From Hydrocarboniphaga daqingensis (GTDB lineage Bacteria; Pseudomonadota; Gammaproteobacteria; Nevskiales; Nevskiaceae): 64,000 nt of DNA. The notes beneath the pieces were generated by a model. The model was not told where the DNA came from. It saw nothing but the letters and a program-made list of their open reading frames with translations, and did no database searches. Shown piece by piece: positions 50,460-63,093 of the stretch. The stretch's first letter is position 1; each line of letters begins with the position of its first letter. The stretch is taken from positions 186,001 through 250,000 of the forward strand of contig NZ_FQWZ01000005.1 of assembly GCF_900129825.1 (NCBI RefSeq), given 5' to 3'. The translations under genes were made by a program, and so were the position numbers.

Positions 50460-51800
50460 CTAGACGCTGCAAGCTTTGCGCACGCTGTCGGCAATCGCGT
50501 CGGCCTCTGACTGAGCGGCGCTCGCGTCACGGGCTTCGACCATCACGCGGATCAACGGCTCGGTGCCCGAAGCCCGCAGCAGAACCCGGCCAGACTCGCC
50601 GAGCCGGGCTTCACTGATCTGCACGGCGTGGCGTACATCATCGCGCTCAAGTACCGGTGCGGCCTTGCCCGTTACGGGAACATTGATCAGCACTTGCGGA
50701 CACTTGTGCAGCCCGGCGACCAGTTCGGACAAAGGCACGCCGAAGTCGCGCATCGCCGCGAGAACCTGCAGGGCCGTGATGATGCCGTCCCCGGTGCTGG
50801 AGACGTCCAGACACAGGGTGTGGCCCGACGTCTCGCCGCCCAGCGAGGCACCGTGTCGACGCATCTGCTCGAGCACGTATCGGTCTCCAACCTTGGCCCG
50901 CAGCAGGTCGATGCCGAGAGCGGCCAGGGCCTGCTGAAGCCCCAGATTGCTCATCAGTGTGCCGACCACAGGCCCCGTTAGCACCTGACGAGACTGCCGG
51001 TGACGTGCGATCGCGAACAAAATCTGATCACCGTCGACGGCCTGCCCGTGTTCGTCGACCATCAAACAGCGGTCGGCATCGCCATCGAACGCAATACCGA
51101 GATGCGCGCCACGCTCGACCACCGCGGACTTCAGCATCGCCAAATGGGTCGAGCCACAGTCGCGGTTGATGTTCAGTCCGTCTGGCTTGTCGCCGATCAC
51201 GTGCACGGTGGCACCGAGCTTCCGCAGCACCTCAGGACCGACCTGGTAGGCGGCGCCGTTGGCGCAGTCGACCACCATCGTCAGGCCGGTGAGGTCGCCT
51301 CCACGATACCCGTCGGTGCAATAGCGAACGTAGCGCTGCGAGGCATCAACCAAGCGGCGCACCGGACCCAAATACTCGGGCTCAACACACTGTAGGTCGC
51401 GCTCCAGCCAGTCTTCAATCTCATGCTCGATGGCATCACTAAGCTTGTCGCCATCGGCAGAAAAGAACTTCACGCCGTTGTCGCGATGCGGATTGTGCGA
51501 CGCACTGATCACAACGCCCGCTTGAGCCCCTACGTCGCGGGTCAGAAACGCAACGGCCGGCGTCGGCAACGGACCCAGCAGGCTGACCCTGACACCGGCG
51601 GCCGACAGACCAGCCTCGAGAGCGGACTCGAACATGTAACCCGAGCGGCGCGTGTCCTTGCCGATCAGAACATGAGCGCCGGGGTCGCGTGCGAGCACCC
51701 GACCCGCCGCCCAACCCAGCTTCAATGCAAATTCGGGCGTCATCGGCGATTTGCCGACGTGGCCACGAATGCCATCGGTTCCAAAATACTGTCTGCTCAT
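50460..51800 (-). CDS. glmM: Phosphoglucosamine mutase
   Basis: Converts glucosamine-6-phosphate to glucosamine-1-phosphate for UDP-GlcNAc. ATG 51800 (MSRQYFGTDGIRG) gives 446 residues. Phospho-Ser101 is in VVISASHNPHRDNG, the metal loop is FDGDADRC, the sugar loop GGETSGH, and the phosphate loop LRASGTEPLIRVMVE. It overlaps folP by 4 bases. Confidence 0.97.
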   Translation of the reverse strand: MSRQYFGTDGIRGHVGKSPMTPEFALKLGWAAGRVLARDPGAHVLIGKDTRRSGYMFESALEAGLSAAGVRVSLLGPLPTPAVAFLTRDVGAQAGVVISASHNPHRDNGVKFFSADGDKLSDAIEHEIEDWLERDLQCVEPEYLGPVRRLVDASQRYVRYCTDGYRGGDLTGLTMVVDCANGAAYQVGPEVLRKLGATVHVIGDKPDGLNINRDCGSTHLAMLKSAVVERGAHLGIAFDGDADRCLMVDEHGQAVDGDQILFAIARHRQSRQVLTGPVVGTLMSNLGLQQALAALGIDLLRAKVGDRYVLEQMRRHGASLGGETSGHTLCLDVSSTGDGIITALQVLAAMRDFGVPLSELVAGLHKCPQVLINVPVTGKAAPVLERDDVRHAVQISEARLGESGRVLLRASGTEPLIRVMVEARDASAAQSEADAIADSVRKACSV

Positions 51801-52672
51801 CCTGCCTTTTGTGTCGCTCGGGTTACGGCGGAGGCGAACCTTACCGCCTCGACCGTCGCGCGTACATCGTGCGCGCGAATGATAGACGCTCCTTGCCAGA
51901 CTGCCAGCGTGGCGGCGGCAACGCTGGCATGCAGACGTTCGCCGACATTCAGGCCCAGCAACTGCTGAAACATCGATTTTCGCGACAGGCCGGCAAGCAA
52001 CGGCGGGCCAAGTTCGACCAGATCCGGCAGCTCGGCCAGCAACTGCAGGTTGTGCTCCAACGTCTTGCCGAAACCAAAACCGGGGTCCAGCACGATGCGC
52101 TGAACCGGAATACCGGCATCGACACAGGTATCGAGTCGCTGTTGCAGAAACCGACGCACATCGGTGGTGACGTGTTGATAACAGGGCGCCTGTTGCATCG
52201 TCTGGGGCTCGCCCTTCATGTGCATCAAGCAAACCGCGACGCGGTGGCGCGCGGCGACCTCGACGGCACCCGGCGCCAACAGCGCTCGCACATCGTTGAT
52301 CATGTCGGCGCCAGCAGCACAGGCGGCGTCCATAACTTCAGGCTTCAGCGTATCGATCGAAATCCAGACGGGATGAGTCCCGCGGAGCCGTTCGATCAAC
52401 GGAAGAACCCGATCAATCTCTTCGGAAACCGACACCGGCAACGCTCCAGGCCGGGTCGATTCGCCACCAACATCGATGATCAAAGCGCCCTCGCCGATCA
52501 TCCGCTCTGCTTGCGCCAGCGCCAGGTCGACAGAAACGAAGCGACCGCCATCGGAGAACGAGTCCGGCGTGCAGTTAAGGATGCCCATGACCACAGGCTC
52601 GGCGAGGTCCAGCACCCGTTCGCGCGATACCAGTTGCAGCGGCTTGTTCTGCGGCAAGTAGACCGACTCCAT
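51797..52672 (-). CDS. folP: Dihydropteroate synthase
   Basis: Joins p-aminobenzoate to the pterin in folate synthesis; sulfonamide target. Start set at ATG 52672, giving 291 residues; the TTG just upstream is less likely. Signatures: VMGILNCTPDSFSDGG, IDVGGESTRPGA, and DPGFGFGKTLEHNLQLL. A 10-bp hairpin lies 7 bases upstream of the start, leaving no clear ribosome site. Confidence 0.97.
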   Translation of the reverse strand: MESVYLPQNKPLQLVSRERVLDLAEPVVMGILNCTPDSFSDGGRFVSVDLALAQAERMIGEGALIIDVGGESTRPGALPVSVSEEIDRVLPLIERLRGTHPVWISIDTLKPEVMDAACAAGADMINDVRALLAPGAVEVAARHRVAVCLMHMKGEPQTMQQAPCYQHVTTDVRRFLQQRLDTCVDAGIPVQRIVLDPGFGFGKTLEHNLQLLAELPDLVELGPPLLAGLSRKSMFQQLLGLNVGERLHASVAAATLAVWQGASIIRAHDVRATVEAVRFASAVTRATQKAG

Positions 52673-52678
52673 CAAGCA

Positions 52679-52703
52679 AGAGGCCGGCTCGGGGCCGGCC
52701 TCT
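52679..52703 (-). terminator. Hairpin between ftsH and folP
   Basis: AGAGGCCGGC (52679-52688) pairs exactly with GCCGGCCTCT (52694-52703) over a 5-base loop, 24 bases after the ftsH stop and directly ahead of folP. On the minus strand it is followed by TTGCTTG, so it is at best a weak terminator, and may instead control folP translation or mRNA processing. Confidence 0.5.
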
Positions 52704-52726
52704 CTAACGACGACAGCAAAAACGAC

Positions 52727-54658
52727 TTACGGGGGCGAGCCCGCCGGCCGCGGCGTCGTTGACGGCGGCATCGCACTGGCGCCCGAACCACTGCTACGCG
52801 GCGGTGGGTTGGAGCGCGGCCCGCCGTCAGTCCAGCTCTCCGGCGGACCCGGCGTGCGGCCGGCCATGATCGCGGCGATCTGCTCGCTGTCGATCGTCTC
52901 GTACTTCAGCAAGGTCTCGGCCATGATGTGCAGCTTGCCCAGATTGTCTTCGAGGATCGTCTTGGCACGGGCGTAGTTGCTTTCGATAACACCACGAACT
53001 TCCTGATCAATTGCGTATGCCGTGTCGTCGGACACGTTCTTGGTCTGCGTCACGCTCTTGCCCAGAAACACTTCGCCGTTGTCGTCGGAATAAGCCAGCG
53101 GACCCAGCTTGTCGGACATACCCCACTTGGTGACCATGTTGCGGGCGATTTCGGTCGCGCGCTCGATGTCGTTCGAGGCACCCGTGGTGATCTTGTCCAT
53201 GCCGAAGATGATCTCCTCGGCAATACGTCCGCCAAACAGCGAGCAGATCTGGCTGTTGAGCCGCTCCCGCGTGTAGCTGTAACGGTCCTCTTCCGGCAGA
53301 AACATCGTCACGCCGAGGGCGCGACCACGCGGAATGATCGTGACCTTGTAAACCGGGTCATGATCAGGAACGGTCAATCCCACAATCGCGTGGCCGGCCT
53401 CGTGATACGCGGTCAGCTTCTTCTCGCTCTCGGACATGACCATCGACCGGCGCTCGGCGCCCATCATGATTTTGTCCTTGGCCTTTTCGAAGTCGTCGTG
53501 GTCGACCAGACGCTTGTTGGCGCGAGCGGCAAACAAAGCCGCTTCATTAACCAGATTCGCCAAGTCGGCACCCGAGAAACCGGGCGTTGCGCGGGCAATA
53601 ATTTCGGGCTTGACGTTCTCGGCCAGCGGCAGCGCCCGCATGTGGACCTTGACGATTTGCTCGCGGCCACGGACGTCGGGCAGCGGCACCACAACCTGCC
53701 GATCGAAACGACCCGGACGCAGCAGCGCGGGATCGAGCACGTCCGGGCGGTTGGTAGCGGCGATGACGATCACGCCTTCGCTGCCCTCAAAGCCGTCCAT
53801 CTCGACCAGCAACTGGTTCAGGGTCTGCTCGCGTTCGTCGTGACCGCCACCGAGACCGGCGCCGCGATGACGGCCGACAGCGTCGATCTCATCGATGAAG
53901 ATGATGCAGGGCGCGTGCTTCTTGGCCTGCTCGAACATGTCACGAACGCGGCTGGCGCCGACGCCGACAAACATTTCGACGAAGTCAGAACCGGAGATCG
54001 TAAAGAACGGCACGCCCGCTTCACCGGCGATGGCCTTGGCCAACAACGTCTTGCCGGTACCGGGCGAGCCGACCATCAGCACGCCGCGCGGAATCTTGCC
54101 GCCAAGCTTCTGGAACTTGCCCGGATCCTTCAGGAAGTCGACCAGTTCGGATACTTCCTGCTTGGCCTCTTCCACACCGGCGACGTCGTTGAACGTGATC
54201 TTGACCTGATCGGCGTTCAGCATGCGAGCGCGGCTCTTGCCGAAGCTCATCGCACCACGGCCACCCGCGCCGCCCTGCATCTGGCGCATGAAGTAAACCC
54301 AGACCGCGATCAGCAACAGGATCGGACCGAAGCTGAACAGCAATTGCATCAAGACGTTCGGCTCACGCGGCTTCTCGCCGGTGAAATCGACGCGATTTTC
54401 GATCAGATCCTTGATCAAGCCGGAGTTATTGGTCTCGGGGCTGGTCGTGACGAACCGCGAGCCGCCCTTGAGTTCGCCCTGAATCTGGTCGCCTGCGATT
54501 TTGGCTTCGGAAACGTTGCCTTGTTTGACCTGATCGAGAAATTCGGAATATCGAATTTCTGGCGAGGCGCGTCCACGGCCAGCGAAGCTCTGGAACACAC
54601 TCATCAGCACGACGAGAATGACCACCCAAAGCAGGAGGTTTTTGGTCAGATCGTTCAA
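52727..54658 (-). CDS. ftsH: ATP-dependent zinc metalloprotease FtsH
   Basis: Membrane AAA protease, 643 residues, that degrades LpxC, sigma32 and misassembled membrane proteins in E. coli. Two N-terminal helices ([19 protein letters not shown] and the [17 protein letters not shown] region) flank a periplasmic domain. Walker A is GSPGTGKT (usually GPPGTGKT), Walker [33 protein letters not shown], and the zinc site HEAGH. The start is a TTG at 54658 with AAGGAAA ahead of it. The tail is Pro/Ser-rich. Confidence 0.97.
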   Translation of the reverse strand: MNDLTKNLLLWVVILVVLMSVFQSFAGRGRASPEIRYSEFLDQVKQGNVSEAKIAGDQIQGELKGGSRFVTTSPETNNSGLIKDLIENRVDFTGEKPREPNVLMQLLFSFGPILLLIAVWVYFMRQMQGGAGGRGAMSFGKSRARMLNADQVKITFNDVAGVEEAKQEVSELVDFLKDPGKFQKLGGKIPRGVLMVGSPGTGKTLLAKAIAGEAGVPFFTISGSDFVEMFVGVGASRVRDMFEQAKKHAPCIIFIDEIDAVGRHRGAGLGGGHDEREQTLNQLLVEMDGFEGSEGVIVIAATNRPDVLDPALLRPGRFDRQVVVPLPDVRGREQIVKVHMRALPLAENVKPEIIARATPGFSGADLANLVNEAALFAARANKRLVDHDDFEKAKDKIMMGAERRSMVMSESEKKLTAYHEAGHAIVGLTVPDHDPVYKVTIIPRGRALGVTMFLPEEDRYSYTRERLNSQICSLFGGRIAEEIIFGMDKITTGASNDIERATEIARNMVTKWGMSDKLGPLAYSDDNGEVFLGKSVTQTKNVSDDTAYAIDQEVRGVIESNYARAKTILEDNLGKLHIMAETLLKYETIDSEQIAAIMAGRTPGPPESWTDGGPRSNPPPRSSGSGASAMPPSTTPRPAGSPP

Positions 54659-54729
54659 GCTATTTCCTTATCCATCAACGTGTTCATAACGTTATTCGGC
54701 GGACACGCACAAACCGATGCATTCGAACC

Positions 54730-55359
54730 TTACACCCGACGATAACTTCGCGCCACCAGATAGACTTCTCTACTACGGGGCCGCGAAGCTTTCGGTTTCC
54801 GGATCGTGACGCTGTCGAATCGGTCGCGTACGGCTTTCAGGTAAGCGTCGAATCCTTCGCCCTGGAACACCTTTACGACCAACACCCCGGCCTTCTTGAG
54901 GTGAGCGGCGCAGAAGTCGAGTGCCAGTTCGCATAGATATAGAGACGACGCCTGATCCGCCGCCCCTATGCCGGAGATGTTGGGGGCCATGTCGGATAAA
55001 ACAAGGTCAACCGCCTGCTCGCCAACCGCGGTTTCGAGTTGATGCAGCACAGCCTCTTCTCGGAAGTCGCCCAAGATGAACTCGACATCCTTCAGCGGCT
55101 CCATCGGCAGGATGTCGAGCGCAATCAACCGGCCCTTGGAGCCTAACAGCGGTCGGGCAATCTGACTCCAGCCGCCAGGAGCCGCACCCAGGTCGACGAC
55201 GACCATACCCGGCTTGATCAGCCGGTCTTTCTCTTGGATTTCAAGCAGCTTGAAACTGGCGCGTGATCGGTAACCAAGCTTGCGCGCCTTGAGTACGTAC
55301 TCATCCGCCTCGTGTTCCGCCAGCCAGCGCGAGCTGCTGTTGCTGCGCTTCTGGGACAT
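54730..55359 (-). CDS. rlmE: 23S rRNA (uridine(2552)-2'-O)-methyltransferase
   Basis: Methylates U2552 in the A loop of the 50S subunit. The 209-residue protein has the K-D-K-E tetrad in [31 protein letters not shown] and SREVYLVA, and the SAM motif [13 protein letters not shown]. It precedes ftsH as in E. coli; the yhbY gene found next to it there is absent here. Confidence 0.97.
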   Translation of the reverse strand: MSQKRSNSSSRWLAEHEADEYVLKARKLGYRSRASFKLLEIQEKDRLIKPGMVVVDLGAAPGGWSQIARPLLGSKGRLIALDILPMEPLKDVEFILGDFREEAVLHQLETAVGEQAVDLVLSDMAPNISGIGAADQASSLYLCELALDFCAAHLKKAGVLVVKVFQGEGFDAYLKAVRDRFDSVTIRKPKASRPRSREVYLVARSYRRV

Positions 55360-55379
55360 GGGATGAGCTCCGACGGAAC

Positions 55380-55856
55380 CTAGAGGTACTCGACCTTGAT
55401 GATTTCCAGCTCGCGAGCTCCGCCGGGAGCACGCACCTCGACCACGTCACCCTCGAGCTTGCCGATCAGCGCCCGCGCGATCGGCGAGTTGTACGAGATC
55501 AGCCCCGCCTTCGAATCGGCTTCGTCCTCGCCAACGATCTGATAGCGCGATTCGTCTTCGCTGGTGGTATCGACCAACGTGACCGTGCAGCCGAAGACCA
55601 CCTTCCCGCCGGCATCAAGCTTGGTGACGTCAATGATCTGGCAGTCGCCAAGCTTACCCTCGAGCTCGCTGATGCGGCCTTCGACAAAGCTCTGCTGTTC
55701 TCGCGCCGCAGCGTACTCCGCATTTTCCTTCAGGTCGCCGTGAGCACGCGCCTCGGCAATCGCCGCGATCACTTGGGGTCGGGTTTCGGTCTTCAACCGG
55801 CGCAGTTCTTCGCGGAGCTTGTCGGCGCCGCGAACGGTAAGAGGAGTCTTGCTCAT
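55380..55856 (-). CDS. greA: Transcription elongation factor GreA
   Basis: 158 residues, the standard length. N-terminal coiled coil ([42 protein letters not shown]) with the acidic tip in GDLKENAEY, and the C-terminal FKBP-like domain ending LEIIKVEYL. It rescues backtracked RNA polymerase. GreB lacks this exact pattern. It sits between carB and rlmE. Confidence 0.98.
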   Translation of the reverse strand: MSKTPLTVRGADKLREELRRLKTETRPQVIAAIAEARAHGDLKENAEYAAAREQQSFVEGRISELEGKLGDCQIIDVTKLDAGGKVVFGCTVTLVDTTSEDESRYQIVGEDEADSKAGLISYNSPIARALIGKLEGDVVEVRAPGGARELEIIKVEYL

Positions 55857-55923
55857 GGTGTGGCGTGATACCTATGAATGCGCCGGCAATGCCGTCGGCA
55901 TCAGCCGACGGGGCGCTGGGAAG

Positions 55924-59148
<3,225 letters not shown>

Positions 59149-59156
59149 CGGGCTTC

Positions 59157-59828
59157 TTAGTTCAGGCTGGCAGTCGCAAGCTTGGCGCCGAACCCCAGAA
59201 ACAGGGTCCCGGCGCCGCCGCCCAACACAGCGGATAGACGCTGGCGGCGGCTAAACGCGGCGGCGAGATGAGCGCCGGCGACGATCAGCGTGCTCAGGTA
59301 AAGGAAACTCATGGTTTGCGCGATCAGGCCGAGCAGTGCAAACGACAACGCGGTATGCGCGTATGCCGGATCGACGAACTGGATGAAGAACGCCATGAAA
59401 AACAGAATCGCTTTCGGATTCAGCAGGCTGATGACCAGCGCTCGGCGAAACGGACGTTCGCTGCTTGCGCCAAGCTCGGCGCGCGCGGTTGCGGCGCCAC
59501 TGGCAACCTCCGCACCGGACGCCTGCCAGGCCCGCAGGGCGCCATGCAGCAGATTCAGACCGATCCAGGCCAAGTAGGCCGCACCAGCCCACTTGAAGAT
59601 AACGAAAGCCGCGGGGTAAGCGCGCAGTAGCGAGGCAACGCCGCCCGCCGCCAGAACCATCAACACGGCATCGCCGACAAACACGCCGCAGGCCGCGCGG
59701 TATCCGCCGGCGATTCCAAGCCGCGCTGCTGCTCCGAGCACGTACAGCGAGTTTGGACCGGGCAGCAGCACGATGATCAACGTGCCGAGCAAGTAGGTCG
59801 GCAGGTCGACGAGGCCGAAGCTATTCAC
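59157..59828 (-). CDS. LysE/RhtB-family exporter (LeuE-like)
   Basis: 223 residues with six predicted helices and the family pattern [45 protein letters not shown], and [20 protein letters not shown]. It resembles E. coli LeuE most, an exporter of leucine and related amino acids. It lies between carA and carB with 8-base gaps on each side, so it is transcribed with them. I recall a similar gene between carA and carB in Pseudomonas. Its substrate in this setting is unknown. Confidence 0.92.
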   Translation of the reverse strand: MNSFGLVDLPTYLLGTLIIVLLPGPNSLYVLGAAARLGIAGGYRAACGVFVGDAVLMVLAAGGVASLLRAYPAAFVIFKWAGAAYLAWIGLNLLHGALRAWQASGAEVASGAATARAELGASSERPFRRALVISLLNPKAILFFMAFFIQFVDPAYAHTALSFALLGLIAQTMSFLYLSTLIVAGAHLAAAFSRRQRLSAVLGGGAGTLFLGFGAKLATASLN

Positions 59829-59836
59829 TTGCAGCC

Positions 59837-60985
59837 CTAGGTGGACAGCGCCGCAGTCGGCGTCATCGACTGCACGAAGCGGTCGAACAGATAGTCCACG
59901 TCGTGCGGCCCTGGGCTCGCTTCCGGATGCCCCTGGAAGCTGAACGCAGGCGCATCGAGCAAGCGGATGCCTTGGTTCGAGCCGTCGAATAAGGACCGAT
60001 GCGTGACCACGACGTTCGGCGGCAAGCTGGCTTCGTCGACAGCAAAGCCGTGATTCTGGCTGGTGATCAAGACCCGCCCGGTGTCGACGTCCTGCACCGG
60101 ATGGTTGGCGCCGTGATGACCAAACTTCATCTTCAGCGTACGGGCACCGGCCGCAAGGCCGAGAATCTGGTGGCCCAAGCAGATACCGAACACCGGCAGC
60201 TTCCGCGCGATGAACTCGCGACCCGCGGCAATTGCGTAGTCGCAGGGCTCGGGGTCGCCCGGACCATTGGCCAGCAACACACCGTCAGGCTTGAGCGCCA
60301 GCACATCGGCAGCCGACGTCTGGGCCGGCACGACCGTGATCCGGCAGCCGCGGTCGACCAGCATCCGGAGAATGTTGCGCTTGACGCCGAAGTCATACGC
60401 TACGACATGGAAGCGCTCGACCTGCAGCGGGACTTCCCGATTGGTCTCCAGCGCCCACGAACCCGTGGTGTAGGTGTAGGCCTGCTTGACCGACACGACC
60501 TTGGCCAGATCAGCGCCCTTGAGACCCGGATAGCCGCGCGCGGCCGCGATGGCCGCCGCCTCGTCGATCGCGTCGCCCGCGACGATGCAACCGTTTTGCG
60601 CGCCCTTGTCACGCAGCAGCCGGGTCAGCCGGCGCGTATCGATATCGGCGATCGCCACCACACGGTTGGCTTGCAGGTATTCGCTGAAGCCCAGCTGCGA
60701 GCGCCAGCTCGACGCCTTGCGCGGAACTTCTCGCAGCACCAGGCCGGCAATGTGAACGCGGTCAGACTCGCAGTCTTCGGCGTTGCTGCCGACGTTGCCG
60801 ATATGCGGGTAAGTCAACGTGACGATCTGCTCGCGGTACGAGGGATCGGTCATGATCTCCTGGTAGCCGGTCATCGCCGTATTGAAAACGACTTCCCCGA
60901 CGGTCTGACCGTCGGCGCCAATCGAAACACCTTTAAAAACGCTGCCGTCGGCGAGGGCAAGCAGGGCCGGTCTGTGATTCGTCAT
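59837..60985 (-). CDS. carA: Carbamoyl phosphate synthase small subunit
   Basis: ATG 60985 ([19 protein letters not shown]) gives 382 residues, matching E. coli (382). N-terminal domain: [21 protein letters not shown]; glutaminase domain with Cys in [14 protein letters not shown], and His/Glu in [11 protein letters not shown]. It feeds ammonia to CarB. It starts the carA-LeuE-like-carB-greA run. Confidence 0.97.
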   Translation of the reverse strand: MTNHRPALLALADGSVFKGVSIGADGQTVGEVVFNTAMTGYQEIMTDPSYREQIVTLTYPHIGNVGSNAEDCESDRVHIAGLVLREVPRKASSWRSQLGFSEYLQANRVVAIADIDTRRLTRLLRDKGAQNGCIVAGDAIDEAAAIAAARGYPGLKGADLAKVVSVKQAYTYTTGSWALETNREVPLQVERFHVVAYDFGVKRNILRMLVDRGCRITVVPAQTSAADVLALKPDGVLLANGPGDPEPCDYAIAAGREFIARKLPVFGICLGHQILGLAAGARTLKMKFGHHGANHPVQDVDTGRVLITSQNHGFAVDEASLPPNVVVTHRSLFDGSNQGIRLLDAPAFSFQGHPEASPGPHDVDYLFDRFVQSMTPTAALST

Positions 60986-61039
60986 CGGCTCTCGTAGGGG
61001 TACAGGGGGTTGCGCTAATCGGGTTGCAGACAAAGCAAA

Positions 61040-61055
61040 GGGGGCTTTCGCCCCC
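61040..61055 (-). promoter_or_regulatory. GC-rich hairpin in the carA leader
   Basis: GGGGGC (61040-61045) and GCCCCC (61050-61055) form a tight stem with a 4-base loop. On the minus strand it is followed by CTTTGCTTTG, which is moderately T-rich. It lies 55 bases before carA with no gene upstream in that direction, so it could be an attenuator or a 5' mRNA structure. Confidence 0.5.
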
Positions 61056-61212
61056 CTCGCGTGATTAGGCGAATAGTTTACCGACCCGTCGGCGATGCGT
61101 CCATGACGCAACCGCAATCGGCGGTGCGGGCGCTGCCGATGAACCGGATATGGGTTGAACAATCCACACAGACGGCTTTCAGGTTCAACTACTACGGTCG
61201 ATAATCCGCGGC

Positions 61213-63060
61213 ATGGCAACCAAACCCGCCGCGATCCCAGAAATTGGTGCAAACGATTGCAACGGGATGTCCTGGCAATCTGACATTCCCGCCGGCCGCG
61301 TCCGCGCGCCGATCTGGATCTATGACCTCGACCGCTTCTGCATGGTCTGGGCCAACGCGGCCGGACTGCGCTTCTGGCGCGCCGAGTCGCTCGGCGCATT
61401 GCGCGCACGCGACTTCGCGCCACAGTCGCAAAGCAGTCGCCAGCGTCTGGTCGACTACAACCGCATGCTGGCGGACGGCGCGTCGATCGAGGAAGTCTGG
61501 ACGTTCTACCCGCTGGGCCAGGCCCGCGCCGAGCGCGTTGCACTGTCGCTGTGGCCGCTCGACGGCGGGCGCCCCGGACTGATGGTCGAGGTGGTTGGCA
61601 ACGACGCGGCGCCGCTGTCGCCGGCCGATCTGCGCTCGCTGGAGAGCTTCCGGCAATCCACGGCGCTGACCTTGATGGTGGCGCTCGACGGACGAATTTT
61701 GCTGTGCAACCCGGCCGCATCGGCAACGCTGCCGCAGCTGGCAGCACCGAGCGCCCGGCTTTCGGACGTGCTGGTCAATCCGGCCGAAGCCGAGGACCTG
61801 ATCGCCCGTACGTCGCGTGCCGGCTGTCAAACCGAGGTCGCGCTGCGGTGCGGTGATCGCCATGCGTGGTTCCTGGCCAACCTGCGGCTGACGCTGGACC
61901 CGGTCAGCGGTGACGCTTGCGCGGTGATCAACCTCACCGACCTGAGCGAACTCCGGCAACTGCAGCAGCGCGCCGATCACAGCAACGCCAGCTTGCGTGA
62001 TGCGCTTGAAGCGGCTCCGGTCCCGATCATCATCATCTCGCTGATCGGCGAGCGATTGCTGTTCGCCAATACCGTGGCGATGACGGCATTTGCGACGACG
62101 CCCGAGCGCATCGCCGACGATGCGCTGACGCTGGTGACGCTGAACCGGGAAACGATCGCACAGGCCCGGTCGGCGCTGGCAACCGAGACCCGCTACGGCC
62201 CGATCGAGATTCGGGCGCATCTGACGCCGGATCACAGTCGCGCCATGATGCTGACCGGCCGGCTGATCGAGTTCGACAGCGAGCCGGCGATGATCTTGTC
62301 CGTGCTCGACGTGGAAGAACTGCACGTCACCGAACAGCGCCTGAGCGAGGCACTTGACCGCGAGCGCGAGCTCAATCGGGTCCAGCAGCAGCTGGTGTCC
62401 GTCGTATCGCACGAGCTGCGCACCCCGTTGGCGGTGATCGACTCGGCGGTGCAACGGCTGCGCCGCCACGCGCGCGTCTGGAGCGAAGACGAGATCGACA
62501 ATCGGCTCGAGCAGCTGCGCTACAAGGTTCAAAAGCTGTCCAAGCTCAGCGAAAGCCTGCTTGACGCAGCGCGCTTGGATGAAGGCCGCATTCCGTTCAG
62601 GCCGACGGCGATCAAGCTCGACGAGTGGCTGGGCCGCATCGTCCAGCAGCAGCAGGAACTGGCAACGGCCAACCCGATCTTTCTTCAGCGCGGTTTGCTG
62701 CCCGAGGAGTTCTTTGGGGATCCGCAGCTGCTGGAGCAGATCCTGGTCAACCTGATCGGCAACGCAGTCAAGTATTCGCCGCACGGCACGCCGGTCAGCG
62801 TCGACGCACGGATCGTCGAGCAACGTCTGAGGCTGACGATCAGCGACCAGGGGCTCGGCATTCCGCTGGCCGAGCAAAGCCAGGTATTTGAGCGCTTCTT
62901 CAGAGCCAGCACGACGCTGGCGATCCACGGTACCGGCCTGGGCTTGTACATCTGCCGCCAGATGGCCGAGCTGCACGGTGGCACGATCGACCTGCAAAGC
63001 GTGCCCGGTCTCGGTACGCGCGTCACCGTCGAGCTGCCGCTGGCGCACGCGCTCGACTAG
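61213..63060 (+). CDS. Cytoplasmic PAS-domain sensor histidine kinase
   Basis: 615 residues without membrane segments. Three PAS-like regions are suggested: about 25-135 ([25 protein letters not shown]), 150-260 ([19 protein letters not shown]) and 270-380 ([19 protein letters not shown]). The kinase core has His400 in [15 protein letters not shown] box [17 protein letters not shown] and [13 protein letters not shown]. No response regulator gene is adjacent; the convergent neighbour is an EAL protein. The signal is unknown. Confidence 0.9.
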   Translation: MATKPAAIPEIGANDCNGMSWQSDIPAGRVRAPIWIYDLDRFCMVWANAAGLRFWRAESLGALRARDFAPQSQSSRQRLVDYNRMLADGASIEEVWTFYPLGQARAERVALSLWPLDGGRPGLMVEVVGNDAAPLSPADLRSLESFRQSTALTLMVALDGRILLCNPAASATLPQLAAPSARLSDVLVNPAEAEDLIARTSRAGCQTEVALRCGDRHAWFLANLRLTLDPVSGDACAVINLTDLSELRQLQQRADHSNASLRDALEAAPVPIIIISLIGERLLFANTVAMTAFATTPERIADDALTLVTLNRETIAQARSALATETRYGPIEIRAHLTPDHSRAMMLTGRLIEFDSEPAMILSVLDVEELHVTEQRLSEALDRERELNRVQQQLVSVVSHELRTPLAVIDSAVQRLRRHARVWSEDEIDNRLEQLRYKVQKLSKLSESLLDAARLDEGRIPFRPTAIKLDEWLGRIVQQQQELATANPIFLQRGLLPEEFFGDPQLLEQILVNLIGNAVKYSPHGTPVSVDARIVEQRLRLTISDQGLGIPLAEQSQVFERFFRASTTLAIHGTGLGLYICRQMAELHGGTIDLQSVPGLGTRVTVELPLAHALD

Positions 63061-63068
63061 CCCGAGCA

Positions 63069-63093
63069 GGCGCCGACGGATTCAGTCGGCGCC
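63069..63093. terminator. Hairpin between two convergent signalling genes
   Basis: GGCGCCGAC (63069-63077) pairs exactly with GTCGGCGCC (63085-63093) over 7 bases and spans the stop codon of the EAL gene. There is no T run, so terminator function in either direction is uncertain. Confidence 0.4.

Noticed and set aside
52928-54745. 605-residue plus-strand open frame
   Set aside because: Antisense of ftsH; shadow frame.
61192-63048. 618-residue minus-strand open frame
   Set aside because: Antisense of the PAS histidine kinase, whose motifs are complete.
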